Source: an uncultured Alphaproteobacteria bacterium (GTDB taxonomy: Bacteria > Pseudomonadota > Alphaproteobacteria > HIMB59 > GCA-002718135). From it: DNA of 64,000 nucleotides. Below are positions 36,593-45,628 of this stretch, in pieces. Position numbers and translations under genes: made by a program. Location of the stretch: assembly GCA_902615625.1 (NCBI GenBank), contig CACMPM010000003.1, positions 16,001 to 80,000 on the forward strand, given 5' to 3'. Each line of letters begins with the position of its first letter. Position 1 is the stretch's first letter. The notes under the pieces are model-generated. The model made no database searches, had not been told where the DNA came from, and saw nothing but the letters and a program-made list of their open reading frames with translations.

Positions 36593-37770
36593 TTTAATAT
36601 CAAAGAGTAGCTACTTGGTAAATTAATAATTTTTTTATATAATAAATTTGTATTATATAAATTCATTTTAGGTGATTTTTTAAAATGTTTTAATAAATGT
36701 ATAGGTTTCCAAACAGGCCTTACTTTTATTCCAGAGTCATTTAATTTAGAAATTATAACATTTTTATATTCAACATATTCGTCATTTAAAAGTATTGTTT
36801 GAAGCCAATAATTACTCTTAGAATAAATAGGTTCTTTAAAAACTGTAAAAAAATTTTGATTAGAAAACAACGCTTTATAAATTTTGAATATCTGTCTTTT
36901 AGATCTTAATATTTTATTTATATATTCAAGTTGAGCACAACCTACTGCTGCATTAATATTGGAAAGCCTGTAATTATAACCAATTTCATCATGAATGAAC
37001 TCAAATTTATGTTTAACTCTTGACTGTGTACTTAGATGTTTAATCTTTTTATAAAATTTATAATTATTGGTTAAAATCATACCACCACAACCAGAAGTTA
37101 TAGTTTTGTTGCCATTGAAGCTTAAGACACCGAAGTCTCCGAATGTTCCTACATGTTTATTTTTATAAAAACTTCCAATTGCTTCAGCCGCATCTTCAAT
37201 TAAAATAATATTAAATTTTCTACATATTTTTTTTAATTGTATAATTTTGGATGGGTGTCCAAATGTATGCATTACTACCAATGCTGATATCTTGCGTTTC
37301 GTAATTTTATTAATACACTTATTATTTTTTTTAATAGAAATATATTCAAGATATTTTTCTAATTTTGTTGGATCAATTCCCAAAGTATCATTTTCAACAT
37401 CTACAAAATGAGGAATTGCTCCACAATATAAAATTGGATTGACTGAAGCAACAAATGTTAAAGATTGCACTAAAACTTCATCATTTTTATTTATTTTTGC
37501 TGCAAGTAGGGTTAGATGTAAAGCAGATGTTCCATTAATTACAGATAAAGAATATTTAGATTTAGTGTAATTAGAAATTTTTTTCTCAAACTTGTTAACA
37601 TAATTCCCCACAGAAGACACATAACTACTTTTTATACATTCATTTAAATATTTTGTTTCATTTCCAAAAAATAAGGGTTCATGCAAATTAAATATTTTTT
37701 TTCTAAAAAAATTTTTAATTTTTATTTCAATTTCTTTAATAATTAAATTTTCAATATTTTTTTTTTTCAT
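36589..37770 (-). CDS. legC: LegC-type sugar 4-aminotransferase (DegT/DnrJ/EryC1 family)
   Basis: This PLP-dependent transaminase of 393 residues has NLHEPLFFGNE at 28-38 and SSYVSSVGNYV at 48-58, which identify the LegC branch, VINGTSALHL for PLP phosphate binding, and Lys222 in FNGNKTITSG as the Schiff-base lysine. It aminates the C4 keto group produced by LegB. It overlaps LegB by one base and the acetyltransferase by four, in the order LegB-LegC-LegH-LegI-LegG known from legionaminic acid loci. Confidence 0.93.
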   Translation of the reverse strand: MKKKNIENLIIKEIEIKIKNFFRKKIFNLHEPLFFGNETKYLNECIKSSYVSSVGNYVNKFEKKISNYTKSKYSLSVINGTSALHLTLLAAKINKNDEVLVQSLTFVASVNPILYCGAIPHFVDVENDTLGIDPTKLEKYLEYISIKKNNKCINKITKRKISALVVMHTFGHPSKIIQLKKICRKFNIILIEDAAEAIGSFYKNKHVGTFGDFGVLSFNGNKTITSGCGGMILTNNYKFYKKIKHLSTQSRVKHKFEFIHDEIGYNYRLSNINAAVGCAQLEYINKILRSKRQIFKIYKALFSNQNFFTVFKEPIYSKSNYWLQTILLNDEYVEYKNVIISKLNDSGIKVRPVWKPIHLLKHFKKSPKMNLYNTNLLYKKIINLPSSYSLILN

Positions 37771-38768
37771 TATATGATATATTTATTATCATAAAAGTTT
37801 ATATTTTCTTTTTTACTAAACCAATTAATAGTGTTTTCTAATGCATTTTTAAATCCTTTTTTTCCAACAAACTTTGGTTTCCATTTTGTTAACTTTTTCG
37901 CCTTAGAAGCATTTGCATTTAATCTTTGGACTTCGCTATCTTTAGGTCTAAATCTTTTAATTTCAGTCTTAATTACTAATCCTTTTCCCATAATCTTCAT
38001 AATTAATTGAGATAATTCTTTAATACTTATTTCATAACCAGAACCAAAATTAATTACCTCACCTATTGCTTTGGATGACTTAGATGTTTGATAAAAAGCC
38101 TCAACTATGTCAGTAACATAGTTAAAATCTCTAGTAGAATCTAAATAGCCTAAATTTATAGATTTATTATTTAATAATACTTGAGAGATTATACTTGGTA
38201 TAATTGCTCTTGATGATTGTCTAGGTCCAAATGTATTAAATGGCCTCACTATAGAAACTGGAAGATTAAAAGACTTATTAAATGATATTGCTAATTGATC
38301 TGCTGCTATTTTTGAAGCTGAGTAAGGAGATTGACCAACGAGTGGGTGATTCTCATCTATTGGTATATATTGAGCTGATCCATAAACTTCACTTGTTGAA
38401 GTATGAATAAATCTATTTACATTATTTTTTAATGCAGAATTTAATAAATTCAATGTTCCTAAAACATTTGTATCTATATATGATTGAGGAGCAATATAAG
38501 AATAAGGTATTGCAATCAAAGATGCTAGATGAAAAACAATATCTTGTTTTTTAATTATATTATTCATGTGTTCAGAATCTCTAATGTCACAGAAAATATA
38601 TTCTAATTTTTGATTTTTATTTAAATTATATTTATGTTTTAACCAGCCTTTATTATTAAATGAATTGTATAGAATACATGCTTTTACATTATAACCTTTC
38701 TTAATTAAAAACTCAGTTAAATGAGATCCGATAAAACCCTCAGAGCCTGTTACTATTACATTTTTCAT
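37770..38768 (-). CDS. legB: LegB-type NDP-GlcNAc 4,6-dehydratase
   Basis: This extended SDR of 332 residues has GSEGFIG at 8-14, TSEVYG at 125-130 and the catalytic Tyr149-x3-Lys153. The segment CILYNSFNNKGWL at 31-43 is a marker of the LegB branch. It forms the 4-keto-6-deoxy intermediate that starts legionaminic acid synthesis. It is the first leg gene in transcription order and lies six bases from the unknown transferase at 38775. With the PtmE-like gene present, the substrate may be GDP- rather than UDP-GlcNAc. Confidence 0.93.
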   Translation of the reverse strand: MKNVIVTGSEGFIGSHLTEFLIKKGYNVKACILYNSFNNKGWLKHKYNLNKNQKLEYIFCDIRDSEHMNNIIKKQDIVFHLASLIAIPYSYIAPQSYIDTNVLGTLNLLNSALKNNVNRFIHTSTSEVYGSAQYIPIDENHPLVGQSPYSASKIAADQLAISFNKSFNLPVSIVRPFNTFGPRQSSRAIIPSIISQVLLNNKSINLGYLDSTRDFNYVTDIVEAFYQTSKSSKAIGEVINFGSGYEISIKELSQLIMKIMGKGLVIKTEIKRFRPKDSEVQRLNANASKAKKLTKWKPKFVGKKGFKNALENTINWFSKKENINFYDNKYII

Positions 38769-38774
38769 AAAATA

Positions 38775-40163
38775 TTAAATAATTTTTTCTACGTATTTTA
38801 AAAGTCTCATTTTATAATCTAAATTATCGAAATGCAAAATATAATGAACCAAATCATCATATTCTTTATAATTAATCTGTTTCTTATTAATTATTTGAGA
38901 TAACTTGTTTTTAAGATCAAATTTATTATGTGAGAAATAAACTAAATTTGAATTTTTTATAGGTTTTAAGTTCTCAAAGTATTTTAAATTTCTATGTGGT
39001 GTTGTAAAATGAAAATTATCATTGTGAGATAGAATCAAAACTTTTTTATAAAATATCAATGACTCTAATAACATTGTTGAAAGTGGCGCTATTATAAACA
39101 AAGAATTTTTAATTAAACTGGGATAATAATCGAGGCTTAAATTTTCAATATTTTTATTGTTCTTTTTATAATAGATATCTTTAATTTGTGGGTCCAATAT
39201 TACATTTGTAAACTGCTCTTCATTAAATATATCATAACAATCTCTTTTTTCTCTAAATGGATGTGGGCGATAAACAATTTTTATTGAATTTAATATTGGC
39301 TCGTTACAAAATAAATGATCTAAATATTTTAAAATATTAATTTCATCAAAAGGTAAATTACAACCGGTAAAGAGAACATATGTAAAATTAAAAAAACTTT
39401 TAATATCTTTATTTCTTATTGAAAAATATTTATCATAAATGGGAGAACCAAGGATCTTTACTGAATTTTCTTTAAATCCCTGAATTTTAATTGCATGTTC
39501 TTTTGCTTGCTGACCCCACACACATAAGTAATCAGGATGATGCCAATATGTTCCCTTGCTTGATAAATTATCCCAATTATTTATTAATACTAAAAATTTA
39601 GATTTTATATTATTTCTTAGTTTATCTATAGAAGCGATTTCAATCTCAAAAAAATGACTAGGAATTATAATCATGTCAAAGTTTTCAGTCTTTAAAAATT
39701 CTAAAAGATCTGCTGAAATAGAAATTTTATTATGAAAATAATTAAAAAAAAATTTAAAAAATATTTTAGATGCTAAAAGAGGAAGAAATAAATACCAACA
39801 TTTATTTGTATAAATTGAAAATTTTAAAAATCTTAAAAGTTTAATAATTATATTTTGTCTTTTAGAAAAAAAAGCATGAGCTCCTAGTTTTCTTAAATAC
39901 CTATATTTAAAAGTTGAACTTTTCTCCAAGTTCTTCCATAAAAAAAGACTTGTTAGTTTTTCAGTTAAATTTTGCGAATTTTGAGTATTTTTATAGAAAA
40001 ATTTTTTATTTTTTTTTATTTTTTGAAGAGAATCACTTTTCTTATCAACATTTGTAATTCCATAAAAAACTTCAAATTGTTTCTCTAATAATGAAAAGTT
40101 GTCATTATTTAAGTAATTTCTTACTATTATATTACTAGTTAATAAAACTAATATTTTTTTCAC
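38775..40163 (-). CDS. uncharacterised polysaccharide transferase, CDP-glycerol-transferase-like C-terminus
   Basis: This 462-residue protein has a basic N-terminal half with one hydrophobic patch (about 118-150). LVLINNWDNLSSKG near 192-205, HHPDYLCVWGQQAKEH near 208-223, VYRPHPFRE near 298-306 and IIAPLSTMLLESLIF near 353-367 resemble the donor-binding half of glycerophosphotransferases and related GT-B enzymes. It overlaps the aldolase gene at 40160 by four bases. It may transfer the product of one of the flanking CMP-sugar cassettes. The exact family is unknown to me. Confidence 0.6.
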   Translation of the reverse strand: MKKILVLLTSNIIVRNYLNNDNFSLLEKQFEVFYGITNVDKKSDSLQKIKKNKKFFYKNTQNSQNLTEKLTSLFLWKNLEKSSTFKYRYLRKLGAHAFFSKRQNIIIKLLRFLKFSIYTNKCWYLFLPLLASKIFFKFFFNYFHNKISISADLLEFLKTENFDMIIIPSHFFEIEIASIDKLRNNIKSKFLVLINNWDNLSSKGTYWHHPDYLCVWGQQAKEHAIKIQGFKENSVKILGSPIYDKYFSIRNKDIKSFFNFTYVLFTGCNLPFDEINILKYLDHLFCNEPILNSIKIVYRPHPFREKRDCYDIFNEEQFTNVILDPQIKDIYYKKNNKNIENLSLDYYPSLIKNSLFIIAPLSTMLLESLIFYKKVLILSHNDNFHFTTPHRNLKYFENLKPIKNSNLVYFSHNKFDLKNKLSQIINKKQINYKEYDDLVHYILHFDNLDYKMRLLKYVEKII

Positions 40164-41062
40164 TTTAAAATTGAGGGATAATACTTTTGAATCAATTGTT
40201 TAAATATTGAAATATCCTCATCATTACAATCTTTATAATAGGATGTTGTGTATTGTTCACATATGTTCCTAATTTTAAGGATTGTTTTTTCCTCAGCAGC
40301 TTTGAGAAAATTATGCTTACTAGATGCATTAGGCCACTCTGACATAAAATTATTAAGTTCTCTTTGAAGTTTAAGTGCTTTTGCGTGATTGTTATTTGAA
40401 AATTCTTTATATATGTTAATTAATACTTCTGGTAGTGGACTACCAACACTAGAAGTAGAACCATCCACTCCTAAACATAAAGAGCTATAAAAGGTAGATA
40501 TTACAGCCGAAAGGACATTAAAGCTATCATCAGCAAGTTCTGCAACTTTACCCAAATCAACAGTATTAGAAGTACTATACTTTACTCCAAAAATATTTTT
40601 TGTTCCTTTCATTTTTTTTACAAAAGAAGGAGGGACATGTCTACACCAATTAGCACTAGTGTACATCCATAAAGGGCGTGGCGCATATTCAGCAAGATTA
40701 GAGTAAAAAAATTCTAATCTATCTAAACTAAATAGTGGGTGGTATGGCATGACATGAACATATGGAAAATCAAGTTTATCAAGGCTTTTAAAAAAGCTTA
40801 AAATATCATCAAAGCAAAAAAAACTAGAGCCAATCACAAGTGGTACACGATTGTTATTTGTTGAAATAACACATTCAGCGACTTTTAATCTTTGATCATA
40901 GGTTAAATTCATATCCTCACTACCAGTTCCTAAAACCCACAAACCTCCAATAGAATTATTACATAAAAAATCGACTAATCTCTCTAGACCATTAATATCA
41001 ACTTCACCCGTTTGATCTATCGGAGTATGTAAAACTGGAATAACACCTTTAATTTTTTTCAT
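40160..41062 (-). CDS. DHDPS/N-acetylneuraminate-lyase family aldolase
   Basis: This class I pyruvate aldolase has 300 residues from the ATG at 41062; a TTG one codon earlier would add one residue. Tyr134 in PLWMYTS and the Schiff-base Lys161 in FGVKYS match the spacing of DapA (133/161). The usual GTTGE loop reads GTGSED and the YNVPGRT loop is replaced by YTSANWCR, so lysine biosynthesis is unlikely. It lies next to a NeuA-type and a NeuB-type gene, so it may make or break an ulosonic acid or its precursor. It overlaps the NeuA-like gene by 14 bases. Confidence 0.87.
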   Translation of the reverse strand: MKKIKGVIPVLHTPIDQTGEVDINGLERLVDFLCNNSIGGLWVLGTGSEDMNLTYDQRLKVAECVISTNNNRVPLVIGSSFFCFDDILSFFKSLDKLDFPYVHVMPYHPLFSLDRLEFFYSNLAEYAPRPLWMYTSANWCRHVPPSFVKKMKGTKNIFGVKYSTSNTVDLGKVAELADDSFNVLSAVISTFYSSLCLGVDGSTSSVGSPLPEVLINIYKEFSNNNHAKALKLQRELNNFMSEWPNASSKHNFLKAAEEKTILKIRNICEQYTTSYYKDCNDEDISIFKQLIQKYYPSILK

Positions 41063-41774
41063 CAATTTTATATTTGTTTAATAAATTAGTTTTAAACAGA
41101 GATCGAACTATTTGTAAATCATTTATATCATCGATATCTAATGATTGCAAAAAATTCATTAATAAAGGTATTTCTTTATTAGAAGTAAATTTTTTGTTTT
41201 TTAAAAGGTAGTTTTTTTTTACTGCATAAATAGAGGCGTTATACATATAAAACTCATCATGATTTCTTTTGGTTAAGTGATTTAAATCAACTATATTTCC
41301 ATAATTATCTTTTTTTTTCAAAATTGGATCTCTTTTTTTATAAGGACCTTTTATGCTAGCTAAAGTATTTAATTTTGAATTAGATAATAGTTTTATGGCT
41401 TTATCTATATGTTTAGGATCGCGAATTGGAGAAGTAGGATGTAATAAAACTATAATATCTATATTTACTTTAAATTTATTTTCCATAAAATTTAAAGCAT
41501 GAATTAACGTTTCAGAATTTCTTATTTTATCTCCACTTATTTCTTTTGGTCTTTTAAAGTAAATTGGTGCACCATATTTTTTACCTATATTTATTATTTC
41601 ATCGTCATCACTTGATAATAACCAATAATCTAATTGTTTAGTTTTTTTTACAGCGTTAATAGTATAAGCAATTAAGGGATGATTTTCGATCTTTCTGATA
41701 TTTTTTCTTCTTAATCTTTTTGATCCTCCTCTAGCAGGTATAATTGCTAAAGATATTTTTTTTTTTAAAGTCAT
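41049..41774 (-). CDS. acylneuraminate cytidylyltransferase (NeuA family)
   Basis: It activates a nonulosonic or related acid as a CMP-sugar. The 241 residues include IIPARGGSKRLRRKNIR at 11-27, LLHPTSPIRDP near 109-119 and a final LDIDD near the C-terminus, a typical NeuA layout. It belongs to the cassette NeuB (42209), cupin (41775), NeuA, aldolase (40160), separate from the leg genes, so its substrate should differ from legionaminic acid. It is separated from the cupin stop by no intergenic base. Confidence 0.88.
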   Translation of the reverse strand: MTLKKKISLAIIPARGGSKRLRRKNIRKIENHPLIAYTINAVKKTKQLDYWLLSSDDDEIINIGKKYGAPIYFKRPKEISGDKIRNSETLIHALNFMENKFKVNIDIIVLLHPTSPIRDPKHIDKAIKLLSNSKLNTLASIKGPYKKRDPILKKKDNYGNIVDLNHLTKRNHDEFYMYNASIYAVKKNYLLKNKKFTSNKEIPLLMNFLQSLDIDDINDLQIVRSLFKTNLLNKYKIDEKN

Positions 41775-42212
41775 TTATTTTATTAGGACATCATTTTTCT
41801 TTGTAGATGGTAAACCTCCATGAGCTTTTATATTATAAATATTTTCAACTCTAACTCTGTCATTAAAATGAGGTGATGATGCTTCAATAATTTTACAGGT
41901 TTCTAATGCCTCCTCTTGATGAATAGAACCAGGGGGAAAGTGAAAGCAGTCTCCAGGTTTTAAAGTTTTGTTTTTTAATTTTCCACTACCGTCATCATAT
42001 CTAATCAATAGCTTACCTTTAAGGAGATATCCGCATTCATTTTTTTTATGATGAAACTGAAGTCCACCTTTTTTTCCTTTTTTTAAAGTTAGTAATTTTA
42101 GTGATAGTAATTTTGATATTAGAACAAGCAATTTTTCTTCACCCCAATCTCTTTTCCCAACAATTTTAGGTTTAGGAAAAATTACACTTACATGTTTATT
42201 TAATTTTTTCAT
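41775..42212 (-). CDS. small cupin-domain protein
   Basis: This 145-residue single-domain cupin has GGLQFHHKKNECGYLLKG near 45-62 with metal-binding His and Glu residues, and PGDCFHFPPGSIHQEE near 86-101. It resembles mannose-6-phosphate isomerase type II cupin domains and sugar-binding cupins found beside NeuB genes. It may isomerise a sugar phosphate or intermediate before condensation by the NeuB-like enzyme with which it overlaps by four bases. The exact reaction is unknown. Confidence 0.75.
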   Translation of the reverse strand: MKKLNKHVSVIFPKPKIVGKRDWGEEKLLVLISKLLSLKLLTLKKGKKGGLQFHHKKNECGYLLKGKLLIRYDDGSGKLKNKTLKPGDCFHFPPGSIHQEEALETCKIIEASSPHFNDRVRVENIYNIKAHGGLPSTKKNDVLIK

Positions 42213-43246
42213 TTTGTAATTTTTTTAATATCAATTTTTTGATCTTTAGCAAAACTAGTTTTTGCCTTTTTTCCAATTATTTTACTTAAAAAATAAGGAG
42301 GTAATCCTCCTGAAGGAGACTTTAATCCAATATTTTTTTTTGATAAAATGGTACCTTTTTTAATATTTTGAATAGCTACAATCGATTTTGCCATTTTTTT
42401 AATTGGTTTTTTTTCATTTTCTAAAAACTCTTTTTTTGAACTCCCTAACATTGTGGGAACTCTCCCAATATTTCTTATAAATCTCTTTAAGCCATTTGGT
42501 TCTAATGAAAATGATTGGTCTGTCCCCTTCCATGATCTATTTAGTGTAAAATGTTTTTCAAACACTCTTGCACCTAACATATATGCTAATGGACCAGCAT
42601 CTATTCCATTTTCATGATCAGATAAACCAATTAAATAATTAGAATATTTTTTTTTGAGAACCGTAATTACATTTAAATTTAACTCAGAAATTTCAGCAGG
42701 ATACGCAGCTGTACAGTGCATAATACATAATTTTTTATTATACTTTGAAATGGTTTTTACAGCTCTAGTTATATCAGCTAATCGACCACCTCCTGTGCTT
42801 AAAAATATAGGTTTTTTTAATTTAGCTATTTTTTCTTGCAAAGGTGTATTGGTGAGATCTGCAGATGCAATTTTATAAGCAGGCATTTTTAATGAACTCA
42901 GTAATTCAACACTTTTAAAATCAAAAGGAGTAGCAAATAGTAAAATGCCTATTTTATTACTAAACTTGATTAATTCTTTAAATTGATTCTTTGAGAATTC
43001 TAACCGTTCCCGATGCTCTCCATATGTTATTCCATAACTGTTTTTATTATCATAGGTTAAATTATATAATTCATCAGTAAACAGAGATTTATTATCTCTT
43101 TTTTGTAATTTTACAGCATCAGCTCCACATTCTTTCGCAACTCTTATCATTTCTAATGCAATATCAAGAGATCCTTGGTGATTATGGCCAATTTCAGCAA
43201 TCACAAAACTTTTGTTGTGTTTTTTTATTTTATTAAAATCTAACAT
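42209..43246 (-). CDS. NeuB-family ulosonic acid synthase, second type
   Basis: This PEP-condensing synthase of 345 residues has AEIGHNHQGS at 17-26, DAVKLQKRDN near 39-48, LFATPFDF, HCTAAYPA, SDHENG and EKHFTLNRSWKGTDQ in the barrel, then a SAF domain with GGLPPYFL near the C-terminus. It differs clearly from LegI (34994): SDHENG instead of SDHSVG and an extended WKGTDQSFSLEP loop, so it likely uses another sugar acceptor. It overlaps RfbB by seven bases and the cupin by four. NAD-free PEP-dependent C9 or C8 sugar synthesis is expected. Confidence 0.88.
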   Translation of the reverse strand: MLDFNKIKKHNKSFVIAEIGHNHQGSLDIALEMIRVAKECGADAVKLQKRDNKSLFTDELYNLTYDNKNSYGITYGEHRERLEFSKNQFKELIKFSNKIGILLFATPFDFKSVELLSSLKMPAYKIASADLTNTPLQEKIAKLKKPIFLSTGGGRLADITRAVKTISKYNKKLCIMHCTAAYPAEISELNLNVITVLKKKYSNYLIGLSDHENGIDAGPLAYMLGARVFEKHFTLNRSWKGTDQSFSLEPNGLKRFIRNIGRVPTMLGSSKKEFLENEKKPIKKMAKSIVAIQNIKKGTILSKKNIGLKSPSGGLPPYFLSKIIGKKAKTSFAKDQKIDIKKITK

Positions 43247-44271
43247 TTATTTTTTTTTAGATACCAATTTATAGTTTCTATTAAACCTTTTCTAAAAGAA
43301 ACTTTAGGAGACCAATTAATATTTTTTTTTATTTTTTTATTATTTAATGCATATCTCCAATCATGCCCAGGTCTATCTTTAACAAATTTAATTAATTTGA
43401 AATAATTATAGTTATAACTTTCAGCAATATTCTTAAAACTAAATATTATCTCGTCTATAATCATTTTATTAGAAAGTTCATTGTTTGCTCCAATACAAAA
43501 AGTTTCTCCTACTTTACCTTTTTTTAATATATCTAATATAGCCGCGCAATGATCATCAACATGAATCCAATCGCGAATATTTTGACCATTACCATATAAT
43601 GGTATTATTTTCTTATTTATACATGCATTAATTACTGTAGGTATAAATTTTTCCTTGTGCTGATATTTACCATAATTATTTGTACAATATGACATTGTTA
43701 TTGGCATTTTATAAGTTGAAATGTACGAACGTACAACCATATCTGCAGATGCCTTTGAAGCAGCATATGGTGAATTTGGTTTGTAATTTGATTTTTCGTC
43801 AAATTTTTTTTCATTTTTTTTTAAACTGCCAAAAACTTCATCAGTTGAAATTTGATGAAATCTACATTTTTCTTTATCTAAATTAAATTTTTGTTTCCAA
43901 TATTTTTTAGCAACTTCAATTATATTATATGTGCCTAGTACGTTTGTTTGAATAAATTTTTCAGCATTATCTATAGATCTATCAACATGTGACTCTGCTG
44001 CAAAATTAACAACCGTATCTATTTTGTGTTTTTTAAATATACTCTTTAGTTTGATTTTATTATTAATATTACATTTATAAAAGTTAATATTTTTTTTTAT
44101 ATTTATTTTATTTAATTCATTTTTTGAACTTGCATATGTTAATGAATCAACAACAATTATATTATAAATATTTTTTTTTAATAATAATTCAATAAAATTT
44201 AAGCCTATAAAACCTGCTCCACCTGCAACTAAAATATTTTTAGGTTTAAAATTTATTTTAGTATTTTTCAT
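43240..44271 (-). CDS. rfbB: dTDP-glucose 4,6-dehydratase
   Basis: This 343-residue SDR has AGGAGFIG at 16-23, STDEVFG (catalytic Asp144-Glu145) at 142-148, Tyr169-x3-Lys173 and ESHVDRSID near 93-101, all hallmarks of RmlB. It makes dTDP-4-keto-6-deoxyglucose from the RfbA product. RfbA and RfbC lie about 10 kb upstream in the same train (53824-55253), so the dTDP-sugar genes are split by the methyltransferase and fusion genes. It overlaps the NeuB gene and the next SDR by short stretches. Confidence 0.93.
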   Translation of the reverse strand: MKNTKINFKPKNILVAGGAGFIGLNFIELLLKKNIYNIIVVDSLTYASSKNELNKINIKKNINFYKCNINNKIKLKSIFKKHKIDTVVNFAAESHVDRSIDNAEKFIQTNVLGTYNIIEVAKKYWKQKFNLDKEKCRFHQISTDEVFGSLKKNEKKFDEKSNYKPNSPYAASKASADMVVRSYISTYKMPITMSYCTNNYGKYQHKEKFIPTVINACINKKIIPLYGNGQNIRDWIHVDDHCAAILDILKKGKVGETFCIGANNELSNKMIIDEIIFSFKNIAESYNYNYFKLIKFVKDRPGHDWRYALNNKKIKKNINWSPKVSFRKGLIETINWYLKKNKC

Positions 44272-45215
44272 TTTGAATTAATATTTTTAAATAAATTTAT
44301 AGTTTCTCTAATACTTTTTTCAATATTTCCTATAAATTTAAAATTTAACATATCTAAATTTGAGTTTTTAACTTCATATGATAATTGATTCATTATTTTA
44401 CTATTAACTTTCAATAATTTTACATTTTTTGAATATTTTTTTATAATTTTAATTATATCATTTACAGTTAAATTTTTGGTCACAACATTATAAACTTTGC
44501 CTTCAAATATTTTATTATTTAAAAAAAATCCAATAACATTAACTAAATCTATTAGATCTAAATATGGTCTTTTTTGATTAAGAGCAGTTTTCCAAACAGT
44601 TATAGGTAAGTTCATACTACTTTGATAGCAAAATTTATTAATAGCTGTATGAAATCTCATACCTTTAGAAAGCCCACTAATAGTGCCAAATCTAAAAATA
44701 GTAGCTTTTAAAGATCTTTTATTAATTTTAGATAATATAAGTTTTTCTTCTTTGAGTTTTGATTCTGCATAAGGACTTTGAGGTTTAAGATTATCATTTG
44801 TACAATTTTCATCTATGATTTTTTTTTGAGTACCATATACGCTCGTAGAGGAAGCATAGATTAGTGGTATATTATTTTTTTCACAATATGAAACCACATT
44901 TTTAGTAGCATTATAGTTATTATTGATAAACTTTTTTTTCATTAGTAAGCTTGATTCTGCATTTGTCATTGCAGCTAAATGAATTAAGCAATCATATTTT
45001 TCTTTAATTTTCTCTAATTGAATTAAAGAGTCTTTATTAGATAAATCAGCTTCAATGAATTCATAATTTGAATTTTTCAGATAAAATAAAGAAGAATACC
45101 TTTGTGTGAGAAGATTATCTATTATTAATATTTTTTTTATTTTAATTAATTTTGGTAAATCATCTAACAATCTTGAACCTATGTGACCTAGAGCACCAGT
45201 TATAATAATATTCAT
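44268..45215 (-). CDS. extended SDR, nucleotide-sugar epimerase/reductase
   Basis: This 315-residue SDR has GALGHIG at 7-13, SSTSVYG at 122-128 and the catalytic Tyr149-x3-Lys153. A C-terminal YLDLIDLVNV segment near 214-223 is typical of sugar epimerases and reductases. It lies between FdtA and RfbB with four-base overlaps on both sides, so the substrate is probably a dTDP-4-keto or 3-keto-6-deoxy sugar. It could be a 4-ketoreductase giving a dTDP-6-deoxyhexose. The specificity is open. Confidence 0.82.
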   Translation of the reverse strand: MNIIITGALGHIGSRLLDDLPKLIKIKKILIIDNLLTQRYSSLFYLKNSNYEFIEADLSNKDSLIQLEKIKEKYDCLIHLAAMTNAESSLLMKKKFINNNYNATKNVVSYCEKNNIPLIYASSTSVYGTQKKIIDENCTNDNLKPQSPYAESKLKEEKLILSKINKRSLKATIFRFGTISGLSKGMRFHTAINKFCYQSSMNLPITVWKTALNQKRPYLDLIDLVNVIGFFLNNKIFEGKVYNVVTKNLTVNDIIKIIKKYSKNVKLLKVNSKIMNQLSYEVKNSNLDMLNFKFIGNIEKSIRETINLFKNINSK

Positions 45216-45628
45216 TTAGACTTTAAATTTTCAAATTTATTTATATCATTAATATATTCATTTTCGTTATAATAAATATCACAACAAACAATCAAAACCG
45301 AGTTTTTGTTCTGATATATCTGTTTTGACCAAATTGTCGGGGGTATTATAATACCTTTAGTTTTATTATCTAATTTAATTTTTTTTTTTTTTATTCCATC
45401 ATAAAGTTCTACATCAATAGAACCTTGCACACAGAAAAGGAATTGACTACATTTATAGTGAGCATGATCACCTCTTTCTTCATTATTTCCCGAGCTTACA
45501 GTAAAAACTCTTCTAATTTTAAAATCTATATCAAAGTCATTAATTACTGTAAGTGTACTATTATTAATTGATTTTTTTTTTAATTTTACTGATTTAACAT
45601 CTTTCAAATAGTATTTTTTTATTTTCAT
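45212..45628 (-). CDS. fdtA: dTDP-4-keto-6-deoxyglucose 3,4-ketoisomerase-like cupin (FdtA/QdtA family)
   Basis: This 138-residue cupin has ERGDHAHYKCSQ at 51-62, holding the two active-site histidines (55 and 57) of the FdtA/QdtA/WxcM family, and IPPTIWSKQI near 96-105. These enzymes move the keto group from C4 to C3, opening the way to 3-amino-3,6-dideoxy sugars. It sits beside an aminotransferase (45629) and an SDR, and an FdtB-like aminotransferase follows in the same train (50748). FdtA versus QdtA (galacto versus gluco product) cannot be told by eye. Confidence 0.85.
   Translation of the reverse strand: MKIKKYYLKDVKSVKLKKKSINNSTLTVINDFDIDFKIRRVFTVSSGNNEERGDHAHYKCSQFLFCVQGSIDVELYDGIKKKKIKLDNKTKGIIIPPTIWSKQIYQNKNSVLIVCCDIYYNENEYINDINKFENLKSK

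Noticed and set aside
40160..41062. Annotation as DapA of lysine biosynthesis
   Set aside because: The Schiff-base Lys and Tyr are present, but the GTTGE and YNVPGRT loops are changed and the neighbours are NeuA, cupin and NeuB genes.
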